In this document: piece after piece, positions 7,309-17,228 of the stretch | How the letters are laid out: the number at the start of each line of letters is the position of its first letter | How positions within the stretch are numbered: the stretch's first letter is position 1 | Assembly: GCA_013153755.1 (NCBI GenBank) | Contig: JAADDU010000001.1 | Coordinates: 1 to 23,820 of the forward strand | Reading direction: 5' to 3' | From: Campylobacterota bacterium | Lineage (GTDB): Bacteria; Campylobacterota; Campylobacteria; Campylobacterales; Sulfurimonadaceae | Length of the DNA stretch: 23,820 bases | Program-made: the position numbers and the translations under genes | The notes under the pieces: model-generated | The model's database searches: none | Told to the model about the DNA's origin: nothing | Seen by the model: only the letters and a program-made list of their open reading frames with translations

Positions 7309-9459
7309 TTGCGTCTGAGTCAAATAGATATTGAAAAAGTAAAACTTTTACAAAATGTTGACTCAGCAGTAGATTATCTGTTTTTACAAATAACCCCAAC
7401 CAATAAACTTCAAGAAGCATTAAAATATGCTAAAAATGCACATCAAAAACAATTTAGAAAAAGTGGTCAGCCATATATTATTCATCCTATTTTAGTTGCG
7501 AGTATAGTAGCATCTATAACTGACGATGAATCTATGGCAATCGCAGCACTTCTTCATGATGTTGTTGAAGATACAGAGATAACTATAGAAGAGATTATAG
7601 AGCTTTTTGGAGATGATGTAGCACATCTTGTAGAAGGTTTAACAAAGATAGATAGCATAAGAGATGCAGAGCTTATCCCATCTCATTCAAATGAAAGGCT
7701 TGTTGTTTCAGCTCTTTCATTTCGTAAAATGCTTCTAGCAAGTATTAAAGATGTGAGAGTTCTAGTTGTAAAACTTTGCGATAGACTCCATAATATGCTT
7801 ACTTTAGATGCACTACCTGAGCATAAACAACAACGAATAGCAGAAGAAACACTTGTTGTTTATGCACCTATAGCACATCGTTTAGGTATAAGTTTTTTGA
7901 AAAATATTCTTGAAGATACAAGCTTTTCTTATCTTTTTAAAGAAGAAAAACAACATATAGATGAGTATTTAGAAAGTAATTTTCATGCTATTGAAATGAG
8001 ATTAGAAGAGTTTAAAGAGTCTATACATAAGCTTTTATCTAAAAATGGCTTCTGTGAAGATGATGTAAAGATTTTATCTCGTGTTAAACACCGTTATTCT
8101 ATATATCTTAAAATGCAGAGAAAAGGTGTTAGTATAGATGAAGTTTTAGACCTTTTAGCCATAAGGATTTTAACTAAAAATCCTGTTGAGTGTTATAAGA
8201 TTTTAGGACTTATTCACCTACATTTTCAGCCACTCTCTTCAAGGTTTAAAGATTATATAGCTGTTGCAAAAGACAACGGTTATCAAACCATACACACAAC
8301 AGTTTTTTATCATACAGCAATATTTGAGATACAGATAAGAACTTTTGAGATGCATAAAACTGCAGAACTTGGTGTTGCGGCTCACTGGAAATATAAAAAT
8401 GGTGGAAATAACATTAAGCTTGACTGGTTACATAACTTAGGTTATCAAAATGAGTCAGTTGAGGATTTTTATGCACTTATTAAAAATGACCTTTATTCTG
8501 AAGATATTTCTGTTTTTTCTCCAAAAGGGGAGGTTTTTACACTCCCAAGGGGTGCTGTTGTACTTGATTTTGCTTATGCAGTACATAGTGAAGTTGGAAA
8601 CAAAGCAAAATCAGCACTTGTAAATAAGATAAAAACACCACTCCTTAGTGAACTAAACAATGGCGATATAGTTAAGATAAAAATGGCAGATGAAACTCTA
8701 ACTAGATGTAGTTGGATAGATGCAGTAAAAACATCTAAAGCAAAAACAAATATGCGTTTAAATTGTAATGCTAGAGTTAGAGATATAAACTTAAAATCAA
8801 GTGTAAATATACTTTCTAGTGCTATGAGATTAAACCCATCAAGAGTGGAAGAATGGTTTGAAAAACATGGATGTGATAAACGAGCAAATATCCCATGTGA
8901 TATAGAACATTATAGAGAAGTTATAAATAAGTATACGCTAGATATATCAAAAAATTCAAGATTTAAAAGATTTTTATCACATCATAGATTTAAATTAAAA
9001 TCATATAAGTTTAGAGGGATAGAATTATTTAGTGCTTTTTATGTTAGTGATATAGTTTTTGACTATTGTTGTCATCCAAAATATGGTGATGAGATAGTAG
9101 GTTTTGTAGATAGAACAAAGATACATATTCATCACAAAATGTGTAAAAGTGCATCTAAAAAGATAGAAGCAAAAGAGCCTATGGTATTTGTCAGATGGGA
9201 AAAGGGTAATGTTCATAATTATAATATGATAATTTCATTACATAGTGGGAAAGGAACATTAGCAGAATTTTTAAATTTTTTAGTTAAGTTAAATATAGAT
9301 ATAAATTCCATAGAATTAGGGAAAAACAAGAGTGAAACAACTCGCTATTGTGAGATAGGTTTTGAGTCAGAAGAGTCTGATATAAATAAACTTCGTACTA
9401 AAATGGAACAAAAGATAAAAGTTATACATCTTATACGAACAGATGATGCATATAGATAA
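7309..9459 (+). CDS. spoT: Bifunctional (p)ppGpp synthetase/hydrolase
   Basis: 716 residues, long RSH family: makes and degrades (p)ppGpp in the stringent response. The HD hydrolase (about 35-190) has His59 (IIHP), HDVVED at 83-88 and CDRLHN at 157-162. The synthetase (about 255-370) has LLAIRI, RFKDYIAV (312-319), NGYQTIHT (323-330) and FEIQIRTFEMH. The TGS domain begins near 398 (ISVFSPKGEVFTLPRG) and an ACT-like domain ends the protein. Both active sites look intact, matching the single bifunctional SpoT known in Helicobacter and Campylobacter. The chosen start is TTG at 7309, 5 bp after the rpoZ stop; no ATG occurs in frame before residue 76, inside the HD domain, so the rare start is needed. 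Its GAAAAG ribosome site overlaps the end of rpoZ. Confidence 0.95.
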   Translation: MRLSQIDIEKVKLLQNVDSAVDYLFLQITPTNKLQEALKYAKNAHQKQFRKSGQPYIIHPILVASIVASITDDESMAIAALLHDVVEDTEITIEEIIELFGDDVAHLVEGLTKIDSIRDAELIPSHSNERLVVSALSFRKMLLASIKDVRVLVVKLCDRLHNMLTLDALPEHKQQRIAEETLVVYAPIAHRLGISFLKNILEDTSFSYLFKEEKQHIDEYLESNFHAIEMRLEEFKESIHKLLSKNGFCEDDVKILSRVKHRYSIYLKMQRKGVSIDEVLDLLAIRILTKNPVECYKILGLIHLHFQPLSSRFKDYIAVAKDNGYQTIHTTVFYHTAIFEIQIRTFEMHKTAELGVAAHWKYKNGGNNIKLDWLHNLGYQNESVEDFYALIKNDLYSEDISVFSPKGEVFTLPRGAVVLDFAYAVHSEVGNKAKSALVNKIKTPLLSELNNGDIVKIKMADETLTRCSWIDAVKTSKAKTNMRLNCNARVRDINLKSSVNILSSAMRLNPSRVEEWFEKHGCDKRANIPCDIEHYREVINKYTLDISKNSRFKRFLSHHRFKLKSYKFRGIELFSAFYVSDIVFDYCCHPKYGDEIVGFVDRTKIHIHHKMCKSASKKIEAKEPMVFVRWEKGNVHNYNMIISLHSGKGTLAEFLNFLVKLNIDINSIELGKNKSETTRYCEIGFESEESDINKLRTKMEQKIKVIHLIRTDDAYR

Positions 9460-9472
9460 TTAAGGAGATTTG

Positions 9473-10672
9473 ATGATAGAAAAAGCTTTAAAAGAGATAC
9501 AAAGAGGAACTGCAGAGATAATAGATGAGGCAAGGATAGAAAAACTTTTAAAAGCATACTATGAAGAAGGAAAAACCTATACAGTTAAAGCTGGTTTTGA
9601 CCCAACTGCGCCAGACTTACATCTTGGTCATACGGTACTTTTACAAAAACTTGCAACTTTTCAAAAATATGGTGCAACTATACAGTTTCTTATAGGTAAT
9701 TTTACTGCTACCATAGGTGATCCAACAGGTAAAAGTGCAACTAGAAAAGTTTTAAGTAAAGAAGATATAGCCAAAAATATAAAAAGTTATACAACACAAG
9801 CATTTAAGATACTAGATGAGAGTAAAACTCAGATAGTTTATAACAACGATTGGTTAGAACCACTGGGTGCAAACGGTATGCTAGAACTTGCTTCAACACT
9901 TACAGTTGCTAGGATGTTAGAGCGCGATGATTTTTCAAAAAGATATGCATCTAATGCCCCAATAGCAGTTAGTGAGTTTATGTATCCACTTTTGCAAGGT
10001 TATGATAGTGTATATCTAAAAAGTGATGTAGAGATAGGTGGGACTGATCAGAAATTTAATCTTTTGATGGGGAGACAACTTCAAAAAGTTTATGATGTTA
10101 AAAAACAACAAGCTGTACTTATGATGCCTATTTTAGAAGGGCTTGATGGGGTGCAGAAGATGAGTAAATCTTTAGGTAACTACATAGGTGTGACAGATGA
10201 GCCAAATGATATGTTTGGTAAAGTTTTAAGTATATCTGATGAGCTTATGTGGAGATTTTATGAGCTTCTTAGCACAAAATCACTAGATGAGATAGATGCA
10301 CTTAAAAAAGGTGTAGAAGATGGCTCACTTCATCCTAAAAAAGTTAAAGAGGAATTGGCTTTAGAGATAACTGCAAGATTTCATTCAGATTTAGATGCAC
10401 AAAAAGCTAAAGATGAGTTTGAAAAAGTTCACGCAAAAAGTCAAATTCCAACAGATATGGATGAATTTAGTTGTGATGGAGAGGTTTGGATAGCAAAAGC
10501 CTTAGTAGATTGTAACATTGAGCCATCAACTTCACAAGCTAGAAGAGATATTAAGCAAGGTGCTGTTAAAATAAACCAAAAGAAAATATCTGATATGCAA
10601 TTACAACTATCAAGTGGTGAATACATATTGCAAGTTGGAAAAAGAAAGTTCGCAAAGTTAAAGGTAAATTAG
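9473..10672 (+). CDS. tyrS: Tyrosyl-tRNA synthetase
   Basis: 399 residues, class I synthetase charging tRNA-Tyr. The HIGH-type motif is HLGH (50-53) after DPTAPDL, the KMSKS loop is KMSKS (229-233), and an S4 RNA-binding domain ends the protein (TSQARRDIKQGAV). ATG 9473 is chosen over the in-frame TTG at 9470 because AAGGAG (9462-9467) is 5 nt from the ATG and only 2 nt from the TTG. It is 13 bp after spoT, and its stop TAG directly abuts the next gene's ATG. No residues expected for the family are missing. Confidence 0.97.
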   Translation: MIEKALKEIQRGTAEIIDEARIEKLLKAYYEEGKTYTVKAGFDPTAPDLHLGHTVLLQKLATFQKYGATIQFLIGNFTATIGDPTGKSATRKVLSKEDIAKNIKSYTTQAFKILDESKTQIVYNNDWLEPLGANGMLELASTLTVARMLERDDFSKRYASNAPIAVSEFMYPLLQGYDSVYLKSDVEIGGTDQKFNLLMGRQLQKVYDVKKQQAVLMMPILEGLDGVQKMSKSLGNYIGVTDEPNDMFGKVLSISDELMWRFYELLSTKSLDEIDALKKGVEDGSLHPKKVKEELALEITARFHSDLDAQKAKDEFEKVHAKSQIPTDMDEFSCDGEVWIAKALVDCNIEPSTSQARRDIKQGAVKINQKKISDMQLQLSSGEYILQVGKRKFAKLKVN

Positions 10673-11764
10673 ATGAGTTTCGCGTCATTAAAAATCGGAA
10701 AGTATGAGATACAAAAGCCTATTGTTCAAGGTGGTATGGGTGTTGGAATCAGTTGGGATGGTCTTGCTGGTAATGTTTCAAAAGAGTGTGGTTTAGGAGT
10801 TGTAAGTGCTGTTGGTACAGGTTACTACCAAGATAAAGAGTTTGCAAAAAAACTTGTATCAGACAGACCCCTTAGTGAAGCTAACTTTTATTCTCCAGAA
10901 GGCTTAAAAGAGATTATAAAAAATGCAAGAAAAATATGTGGAGATAAACCACTAGCAGTAAATATTTTATATGCTATGAACGATTATGGTCGTGTTGTAA
11001 AAGATGCTTGTGAAGCTGGTATAGACATAGTTATAACTGGTGCAGGACTTCCTACAAATATGCCAGAATTTACTGAAGGTTACCCTGATGTAGCACTTGT
11101 ACCTATCGTTTCATCTCCAAAAGCACTTAAAATCATCTGTAAAAGATGGCAAAAAAGATACAACAGACTTCCAGATGCAGTGATATTAGAAGGGCCTAAA
11201 AGTGGTGGACATCAAGGTTTTACTTATGAGCAATGTAAACTAGAAGAGAATCAGTTAGAAAATCTTGTAGCACCTGTTGTTGAAGAAGCAAAAAACTGGG
11301 GAAATATCCCCGTTATAGCTGCCGGTGGTGTTTGGGATAAAAATGATATAGAGCAGATGATGAGTCTTGGTGCATCTGGTGTTCAGATGGGTACCCGTTT
11401 TATAGGTACTCATGAGTGTGATGCACATGAAAACTTTAAAAAAGTTCTTTTAGGTGCAAAAAAAGAAGACATAGTTCTTATGGGTTCACCTGTAGGTTAT
11501 CCGGCTCAGGGTGTTGTGACAAATCTTACTCATTTAGTTGAAAAAAGGGAAGGTCCAGCTATAAAATGTATCTCAAACTGTGTATCTCCGTGTAATCGTG
11601 GTGAAGAAGCAAAAGAGGTTGGTTTTTGTATAGCAGATAGACTTAGTGATGCTTTTATGGGAAATACTGAAACCGGATTGTTTTTCTCAGGAACAAATGG
11701 TTATAGACTTAATGAAATTATCTCGGTAAAAGAGTTGATGCAAAAACTTACAGAGGGTGAATAG
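10673..11764 (+). CDS. Nitronate monooxygenase-like FMN TIM-barrel protein
   Basis: 363 residues. The start GKYEIQKPIVQGGMGVGISWDGLA is the FMN-binding beginning of the 2-nitropropane dioxygenase / nitronate monooxygenase / FabK family. Later barrel motifs are ITGAGLPTNMPE, LEGPKSGGHQGFT (putative catalytic His in GGHQG), PVIAAGGVWDKNDI and GASGVQMGTRF, which bind the FMN phosphate. The substrate is unknown: nitronate detoxification or an enoyl-reductase-like role are both possible for this family. A cysteine group, Cys299-X3-Cys303-X3-Cys307-X11-Cys319, precedes the C-terminal helix; a similar cluster occurs in this branch of the family. AAAGG ends 9 nt before the ATG. There is zero spacing from tyrS and 4 bp to the amidase. 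The position matches the gene I recall next to tyrS in H. pylori. Confidence 0.88.
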   Translation: MSFASLKIGKYEIQKPIVQGGMGVGISWDGLAGNVSKECGLGVVSAVGTGYYQDKEFAKKLVSDRPLSEANFYSPEGLKEIIKNARKICGDKPLAVNILYAMNDYGRVVKDACEAGIDIVITGAGLPTNMPEFTEGYPDVALVPIVSSPKALKIICKRWQKRYNRLPDAVILEGPKSGGHQGFTYEQCKLEENQLENLVAPVVEEAKNWGNIPVIAAGGVWDKNDIEQMMSLGASGVQMGTRFIGTHECDAHENFKKVLLGAKKEDIVLMGSPVGYPAQGVVTNLTHLVEKREGPAIKCISNCVSPCNRGEEAKEVGFCIADRLSDAFMGNTETGLFFSGTNGYRLNEIISVKELMQKLTEGE

Positions 11765-11768
11765 TTAA

Positions 11769-13169
11769 GTGATGATTCGCTTTTTTACTCTCTTTTTTAT
11801 TATGATTGTGTCACTTCATGCACTTAGTGATAATGGTATCTTAAATAGAGCAGATAACCTTATGAAAAGTGCTTCAAAATCGAATCACTTTCGTGCATAT
11901 AATGACTACAAAAATTTATATCTTCGTGCTATTATGTCAGATAATAAAAAGTTAAAAACAGATGCACTAAAGGGTATTGTAAAAAGTGGGAATTCATTAC
12001 ATATAGATGTATCAGATTATGCTAGTGAATTACATAGAATTAAACCAACCACTTCATATAAAAAACAAAAAACAAAAAAAAGTATAAGAATTAGATCCTC
12101 CCATAAACTTAAGTCTAGTCGTTGGAGTGGAGATAAATTAACTTTAACATTTGATAAGAAACTAAAAAATAACCAGATAAATTACTTTAAAAACTATGAT
12201 ACTACTGCATCTAAATATAAATATGTTTTTGATATACATGCTTCTATGCTTAGTAAATCTAAAAATATTAGAAAAAAAGGTATAAGTAGCATAAAATTAG
12301 TACAATATAAGACAAATACTTTAAGACTAGTTTTTAAAAATAAAACTCAACTAAGTGTTAGATTTAAGTTAGATAAAAATAAGCTAATTATAACTGTTCT
12401 TCATAAAAAAACTGATTTAAAGAAAGCTAAAAAATATACAAAGAAAAAAGAATATACTAAAAAACCAACATATACAAAAAGACTAGATAGAAATAAAACC
12501 ATAGTTATAGATGCTGGGCATGGTGGAAAAGACCCCGGTGCTATAGGATATAAAAAGTATAGAGAGAAAGTTGTTGTCTTTAAAATAGCAAGAGAGTTAA
12601 AAAAGATATTAAGAAGTCGTGGCTATAGAGTTTATATGACAAGAGATAGAGACATATTTATAAAACTAAGTCATAGAACAAAATTTGCCAACAGAAAAAA
12701 AGCAGACATATTTGTAAGTATCCATGCTAATGCTGTTAGTAAAAAAGATGCAAATGATGTTGAGGGGATAGAGTGTTATTTCTTATCGCCATCTCGTTCA
12801 AAAAGAGCTGAGAAAGTTGCTGCATCTGAAAACTCTGCTGATTTGAGCGATATGAATAAATATGGTAAAAATACATTTTTAAACTTTCTAAATCATCATA
12901 AAATTTTGGCTTCAAATAAGCTTGCGATAGATTTGCAAAGGGGAATTTTAGGTCATCTAAATAAAAAATACAGTGTTAAAGATGGTGGTGTGAGAGAGGG
13001 TCCTTTTTGGGTACTTGTTGGTGCTCAAATGCCGGCAGTTTTAGTAGAAGTTGGTTTTATTTCAAATCCAAATGAAGCAAGACGACTTGTAAGCTCAAGA
13101 TATCAGAAAAATATGGCACTTGGTATGGCTAATGGTATTGAGAGATATTTTGCAAACAATTGCAAATAA
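11769..13169 (+). CDS. N-acetylmuramoyl-L-alanine amidase with AMIN domain
   Basis: 466 residues, periplasmic zinc amidase (Amidase_3) that cleaves the peptide from muramic acid during cell separation. A signal peptide occupies about 1-18 (IRFFTLFFIMIVSLHA). An AMIN-like beta domain spans about 112-212 and targets peptidoglycan. A basic Lys/Thr/Tyr-rich linker (about 213-240) leads to the catalytic domain with the zinc ligands His251 (DAGHGG) and His319 (SIHAN), a Glu in YREK, and catalytic Glu427 (VEVGFISNP). It probably corresponds to H. pylori amiA. GTG at 11769 and ATG at 11772 are both possible starts, and the ribosome site GAGGG at 11753 is closer to the GTG. It is 4 bp after the flavoprotein gene and 19 bp before the MutS-like gene. 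Confidence 0.94.
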   Translation: MMIRFFTLFFIMIVSLHALSDNGILNRADNLMKSASKSNHFRAYNDYKNLYLRAIMSDNKKLKTDALKGIVKSGNSLHIDVSDYASELHRIKPTTSYKKQKTKKSIRIRSSHKLKSSRWSGDKLTLTFDKKLKNNQINYFKNYDTTASKYKYVFDIHASMLSKSKNIRKKGISSIKLVQYKTNTLRLVFKNKTQLSVRFKLDKNKLIITVLHKKTDLKKAKKYTKKKEYTKKPTYTKRLDRNKTIVIDAGHGGKDPGAIGYKKYREKVVVFKIARELKKILRSRGYRVYMTRDRDIFIKLSHRTKFANRKKADIFVSIHANAVSKKDANDVEGIECYFLSPSRSKRAEKVAASENSADLSDMNKYGKNTFLNFLNHHKILASNKLAIDLQRGILGHLNKKYSVKDGGVREGPFWVLVGAQMPAVLVEVGFISNPNEARRLVSSRYQKNMALGMANGIERYFANNCK

Positions 13170-13188
13170 ATCTATAAAGAGTTTTTAA

Positions 13189-16100
13189 ATGCGTTGTAGT
13201 GATGTAGATAAGATTATAAATAATAAAGATAAACTTCTAACGCAAATATATTTTGATTTACAATTACATTTTGAACAAAAATATGGAAATAACACCATAG
13301 TTTTTATGGAGATTGGTACTTTTTTTGAAGTTTATGAAGTAAACAATGATGAACATCAGATAGGAAAAGCAAAAGAGATAGCAGAAATTCTAAATATCCA
13401 ACTTACAAAAAAAAATAAGAACATAGTTGAAAATTCAGATAAAAACCCACTTTTAGCAGGTGTTCCTGCTGTTTCTTTTGAACGCTATTTAAGCCGTCTA
13501 ATATCAGAGCAAAAATACACTATCATAGTTGTAAAACAAAAAGGCAAGCCACCAAACATAAGCAGATATATTTCCCAAATAGTATCCCCAGGAACAAATT
13601 TTGAGCATATTGTAGATAATGATGACAACTATATAGTATCCATCTTAGTTGATTGTTATAGAGGTATTTACAATATAGGTTATTCAGCTATAGATGTAAC
13701 AACAGGGAAAACTTGGCTTTATGAGACACATGGAACAAGTGAAGACCCATCTTATGCGCTAGATGAAGTTTTTAATCTTTTAAATATATATAGAACAAGT
13801 GAAGTTGTTATAAGTTTTTTAGATGGGGTTACTAATCAAAAACATATCATAGAGTATCTTGAGATTGAACAACATTATCATTACTCTGTTAATAACCATA
13901 GACCTCGTGTAGATTTTCAAAATAGGCTTTTTAAAGAGGTATATCAAATAGAATCACTCTTATCACCTATAGAACATTTGGATTTAGAAAGAAATCCTAT
14001 GATAACTGAGTCTTTAGCAGTTCTTATCCATTTTGTAATAGAACATGATATACATATAGTACAAAAATTAAATATGCCTCGTCTTATTGATAACCGCCGT
14101 TTTATGTACCTTGGAAACAATGCACTAGAACAAGTTGGAATCATCTCTAAAGATAGAAATGAATTTACACTTTTGCGTATGTTAGATAAAAGTTCAACTG
14201 CTATTGGAAGAAGGCTCTTAAAAGAAAGACTCCTAAATCCAATCATGGATAAAGATGAACTTCAAAGACGATACAGCCTTATAGAAAAAGTATCATCACA
14301 TACAAGATTTTTAGATGAAACTATGCGTGGTATTTATGATTTAGAGAGACTCTCTCGTCGTTTAAATCTAGCAAGATTACATCCTTTTGAGATGAATCAT
14401 CTGTATGATTCTATGTTAAATGTAAAAGAGTTAATGTTATATGTTAAAAAGTATAAAATACAAAAAACACCTTTTCATGAGCGTGAAGTAGATGAGTTTT
14501 TAAGAGATATATCCAAAAGCGTAGATCTTGATATATCTCGCCGTTTTACAAATATAACAGTTGATGAGAATTTTTTAATGAAAGGTGTTGATGAAGCTAT
14601 AGATATGTTGGTTCAGGAAAACACAACTATGCTCAAAGCCTTTGATGATATCATTTATCAGATAAAAGATATGCTAGAAAACTCAAATATAAATATTTCT
14701 AAGGGTGTTGTTTCTCTTGGTTTTTTAGAAAAAGAGGGTTACTATATATCACTTAGTAAAAATCGTTTTTCTATGATAGAGAGTAGTTTTAAAACAGATG
14801 AAAGGTTTGTAAACTTTGTAGTTAAGAAGCTTACAAATAATGTAAAAATAACTTCAGAATTTACAGATAAGCTTTCAGATAAGATTATGAAAAATCGTAC
14901 AAAAATAGTAGTGTTAGTAAAAGAGAGATATACAAAACTTCAAGCTTTATATGAGCGAAGATATTCACTACTTTTTAATAGAGTTATAAACTATGTAGCT
15001 GATTTAGATGTTGGTGTTAGTTCATCAAAAGTTGCAACAGAGTATAACCACTCAAGACCTATGATAATAGATGTTGCAGATGATGAAAATTTTATGCAGA
15101 TTATGCAACTTCGTCACCCACTTATTGAGCAACAAGAGAGTAATGGAATCTATGTGCCAAACGATATAGTGATGGGAAATCGAAATTATATGGACTTGCC
15201 ACACCCTAAAACTGTTATGTTAGATGTAGATGTTCATGATGGGCATGAGATAAATGGTGTACTTTTATACGGAATCAACTCAAGTGGTAAAAGTTCTTTA
15301 ATGAAAAGTATAGGGATAGCCGTTCTTATGGCTCAGTCTGGCTTTTTTGTAAGTGCATCCGTTATGAAATTTAGTATATTTGATTCTCTTTTTACAAGGA
15401 TAGTATCTAAAGATAACCTAGCTAAAGGGCTTTCAACTTTTGCAGTTGAGATGCTTGAACTTAAAAACATATTCAACCGTGCAACACTTCGTTCACTAAT
15501 CTTAGGGGATGAGATAAGTCATGGAACAGAAACACTCTCAGGTGTTGCCATAGTCTCTAGTGCTATTATAAAGCTCTCAAAACTTCGTTCCATATTTTTA
15601 TTTGCAACCCATCTTCATCAACTCTCAACTATGAAAGAGATAACTTCACTAGATAATGTAGTAGATCTGCATCTAAGTGTTGAGTATGATGAGAAGTTAG
15701 ATGCACTGCTTTTTAACAGAGTTCTTCAAGCTGGAAGTGGTAGTAGTATATATGGGCTAGAGTTTGCAAAGTCACTTCACATGGATGGAGAGTTTTTAGA
15801 TGTTGCAAATAAGATAAGAAAAAGACTTGCAAATGATTTTGATGAATTAGAACTACTTGTAAAAAAGAAAAAGAGTAAATATAACAAAGAGCTGTATGTG
15901 ACAAAATGTGTTATTTGTGGAGCAGTAGCTGATGATGTACACCATATATCTCAACGTTCATTAGCAGATAAAGCTGGTTTTATAGGACATTTTCATCAAG
16001 ACAACAAACATAACCTTATCCCCTTATGTAAAGAACATCACAATGATATACATACTGGAAAATTAAAAGTTGATGGCTTTATGATGACATCAAAAGGTTT

Positions 16101-16236
16101 AGAGCTTAAATTTGAAGAGCAATTAAGCAAAAAAGAGCAAACCAAAGCTATAGAACCAGAAATAAATGAGATAAAACCTAAAGTAAAATCTATAGATGAA
16201 GTTAAAGAGTTTGTTTTAGATGATTGGGACTTTTAA
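13189..16236 (+). CDS. MutS-family protein with C-terminal HNH endonuclease domain (MutS7-like)
   Basis: 1015 residues. The N-terminal mismatch-binding domain keeps Phe-x-Glu as FFE (45-47) in [11 protein letters not shown]. Connector, lever and clamp regions follow. The ATPase has Walker [10 protein letters not shown] (695-703), an LSTFAVEM signature, Walker [12 protein letters not shown] (770-780) and ATHLHQLS. After it comes an HNH zinc-finger nuclease: Cys907, Cys910, His918-His919, Asn942, Cys947, His950-His951 and His955. This order (mismatch domain plus HNH) matches MutS7, the subfamily reported in some Campylobacterota, giant viruses and octocoral mitochondria. It could combine mismatch detection with strand nicking in one chain, a role MutL or MutH fills elsewhere. 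ATG follows AAAGAG by 7 nt. It is the last gene of the pyrH run. MutS1 and MutS2 are less likely because of the nuclease and length. Confidence 0.92.
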   Translation: MRCSDVDKIINNKDKLLTQIYFDLQLHFEQKYGNNTIVFMEIGTFFEVYEVNNDEHQIGKAKEIAEILNIQLTKKNKNIVENSDKNPLLAGVPAVSFERYLSRLISEQKYTIIVVKQKGKPPNISRYISQIVSPGTNFEHIVDNDDNYIVSILVDCYRGIYNIGYSAIDVTTGKTWLYETHGTSEDPSYALDEVFNLLNIYRTSEVVISFLDGVTNQKHIIEYLEIEQHYHYSVNNHRPRVDFQNRLFKEVYQIESLLSPIEHLDLERNPMITESLAVLIHFVIEHDIHIVQKLNMPRLIDNRRFMYLGNNALEQVGIISKDRNEFTLLRMLDKSSTAIGRRLLKERLLNPIMDKDELQRRYSLIEKVSSHTRFLDETMRGIYDLERLSRRLNLARLHPFEMNHLYDSMLNVKELMLYVKKYKIQKTPFHEREVDEFLRDISKSVDLDISRRFTNITVDENFLMKGVDEAIDMLVQENTTMLKAFDDIIYQIKDMLENSNINISKGVVSLGFLEKEGYYISLSKNRFSMIESSFKTDERFVNFVVKKLTNNVKITSEFTDKLSDKIMKNRTKIVVLVKERYTKLQALYERRYSLLFNRVINYVADLDVGVSSSKVATEYNHSRPMIIDVADDENFMQIMQLRHPLIEQQESNGIYVPNDIVMGNRNYMDLPHPKTVMLDVDVHDGHEINGVLLYGINSSGKSSLMKSIGIAVLMAQSGFFVSASVMKFSIFDSLFTRIVSKDNLAKGLSTFAVEMLELKNIFNRATLRSLILGDEISHGTETLSGVAIVSSAIIKLSKLRSIFLFATHLHQLSTMKEITSLDNVVDLHLSVEYDEKLDALLFNRVLQAGSGSSIYGLEFAKSLHMDGEFLDVANKIRKRLANDFDELELLVKKKKSKYNKELYVTKCVICGAVADDVHHISQRSLADKAGFIGHFHQDNKHNLIPLCKEHHNDIHTGKLKVDGFMMTSKGLELKFEEQLSKKEQTKAIEPEINEIKPKVKSIDEVKEFVLDDWDF

Positions 16237-16330
16237 ATCAGTTTTATAAACTAATCTTATTGTTTAAAAAAGCTTATTTTGCTAAAATTATGATATTAGT
16301 TTAATATGTAACAATATTTCTTAAATTGAT

Positions 16331-16336
16331 TATAAA
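16331..16336 (+). promoter_or_regulatory. Possible -10 element for the ribH operon
   Basis: TATAAA preceded by TTGAT, 26 nt before the ribH ATG in the 126-bp gap after the MutS-like gene. A ribosome site AAGGA (16353-16357) follows. The gap is otherwise AT-rich with only a 5-bp hairpin at 16240-16252, so termination after the MutS-like gene is not evident. Confidence 0.35.
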
Positions 16337-16362
16337 TACCAGATAAATTATAAAGGAAAAAG

Positions 16363-16827
16363 ATGAATTTAATAGAGGGTAAATTAAAAGTAGTAAATGG
16401 CAAAAAAATTGCTATAGTAAGTACAAGATGGAACCATTTTATAGTAGATAGACTAGTTGAGGGTGCAAAAGATGCATTTGAACGTCATGGTGGAGATAAA
16501 GAGGATTTAACTCATGTTTTAGTTCCAGGTGCTTTTGAACTTCCAATGATAGTAGATAAACTTTTAGCAAGTGGTAGATATGATGCTATTTGTGCTTTAG
16601 GTGCAGTGATTCGTGGTGCTACACCTCACTTTGACTATGTGAGTGCTGAAGCTACAAAAGGGATAGCTACAATGAGCCTAAAACATCAAAAACCTGTTAG
16701 TTTTGGACTCTTAACAACTGATACGATAGAGCAATCAATCGAGAGAGCTGGAACAAAAGCTGGGAATAAAGGTTTTGAAGCTATGACTGTTGTTATAGAG
16801 ATGCTTGACCTTTATGAGGAACTATAA
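16363..16827 (+). CDS. ribH: 6,7-dimethyl-8-ribityllumazine synthase
   Basis: 154 residues, lumazine synthase, the penultimate step of riboflavin synthesis, joining a ribityl-amino-pyrimidine with a four-carbon phosphate. Family motifs are [14 protein letters not shown] (22-35, substrate-stacking aromatic Trp23), VPGAFELP (54-61), [14 protein letters not shown] with catalytic His89, and [17 protein letters not shown] with Arg128. AAGGA precedes the ATG by 5 nt. Its TAA overlaps the nusB ATG by one base (TAATG), so the two are translationally coupled. Flavin supply fits a region with two flavoprotein genes, though this pairing with nusB is widespread. Confidence 0.98.
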   Translation: MNLIEGKLKVVNGKKIAIVSTRWNHFIVDRLVEGAKDAFERHGGDKEDLTHVLVPGAFELPMIVDKLLASGRYDAICALGAVIRGATPHFDYVSAEATKGIATMSLKHQKPVSFGLLTTDTIEQSIERAGTKAGNKGFEAMTVVIEMLDLYEEL

Positions 16828-17225
16828 TGGCAACTAGACACCATGCAAGAATGGCAGTTGTAAGTCTTCTTTACGCTTATGATTTGGGAAATGGAAGTAT
16901 CGCAGAGCATAGCGAAGAGATACTAGAAGAGAAAAAAATCCGTAATAAACAAAAAGATTTTGCACTAGGTCTTTTTGATGGTGTTATGCAAAATCTTGAA
17001 GCTTGTGATAAAGCGATAGTAACACACTTAAAAGAGTGGGATTTTGAGAGACTTGGAACTATAGAAAGAGCTACTCTAAGACTTGCATCTTATGAGATTT
17101 TGTTTGGTGAGCTTGACAGTGCTGTTATTATCAATGAAGCAGTAGAGATAACTAAGGCGTTTGGAACAGAACAGTCCCCTAAGTTTATAAATGGTGTTTT
17201 AGATGCCATTTCAAAAGATAAGTAG
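16827..17225 (+). CDS. nusB: Transcription antitermination factor NusB
   Basis: 132 residues, all-helical RNA-binding factor that joins NusE/S10 in rRNA antitermination complexes. It has the family start RHHARMAVVSLLYAYDLG, LGLFDGVMQNLEACD, the central DFERLGTIERATLRLASYE and the end AVIINEAVEITKAFGTEQSPKFINGVLDAI. Length is usual. Its start overlaps the ribH stop by one base, and its stop is 3 bp from the cytochrome gene, which makes it part of the five-gene run. Confidence 0.97.
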   Translation: MATRHHARMAVVSLLYAYDLGNGSIAEHSEEILEEKKIRNKQKDFALGLFDGVMQNLEACDKAIVTHLKEWDFERLGTIERATLRLASYEILFGELDSAVIINEAVEITKAFGTEQSPKFINGVLDAISKDK

Positions 17226-17228
17226 TAT

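Noticed and set aside
15880..16236. HNH domain as an intein or a group I intron homing endonuclease inserted in mutS
   Set aside because: It lies after the complete MutS ATPase at the C terminus, with no intein splice motifs or interrupted MutS sequence, and fits the known MutS7 arrangement.
16240..16252. Terminator after the MutS-like gene
   Set aside because: The stem is 5 bp of A/T-rich pairs without a U-tract, too weak to call.
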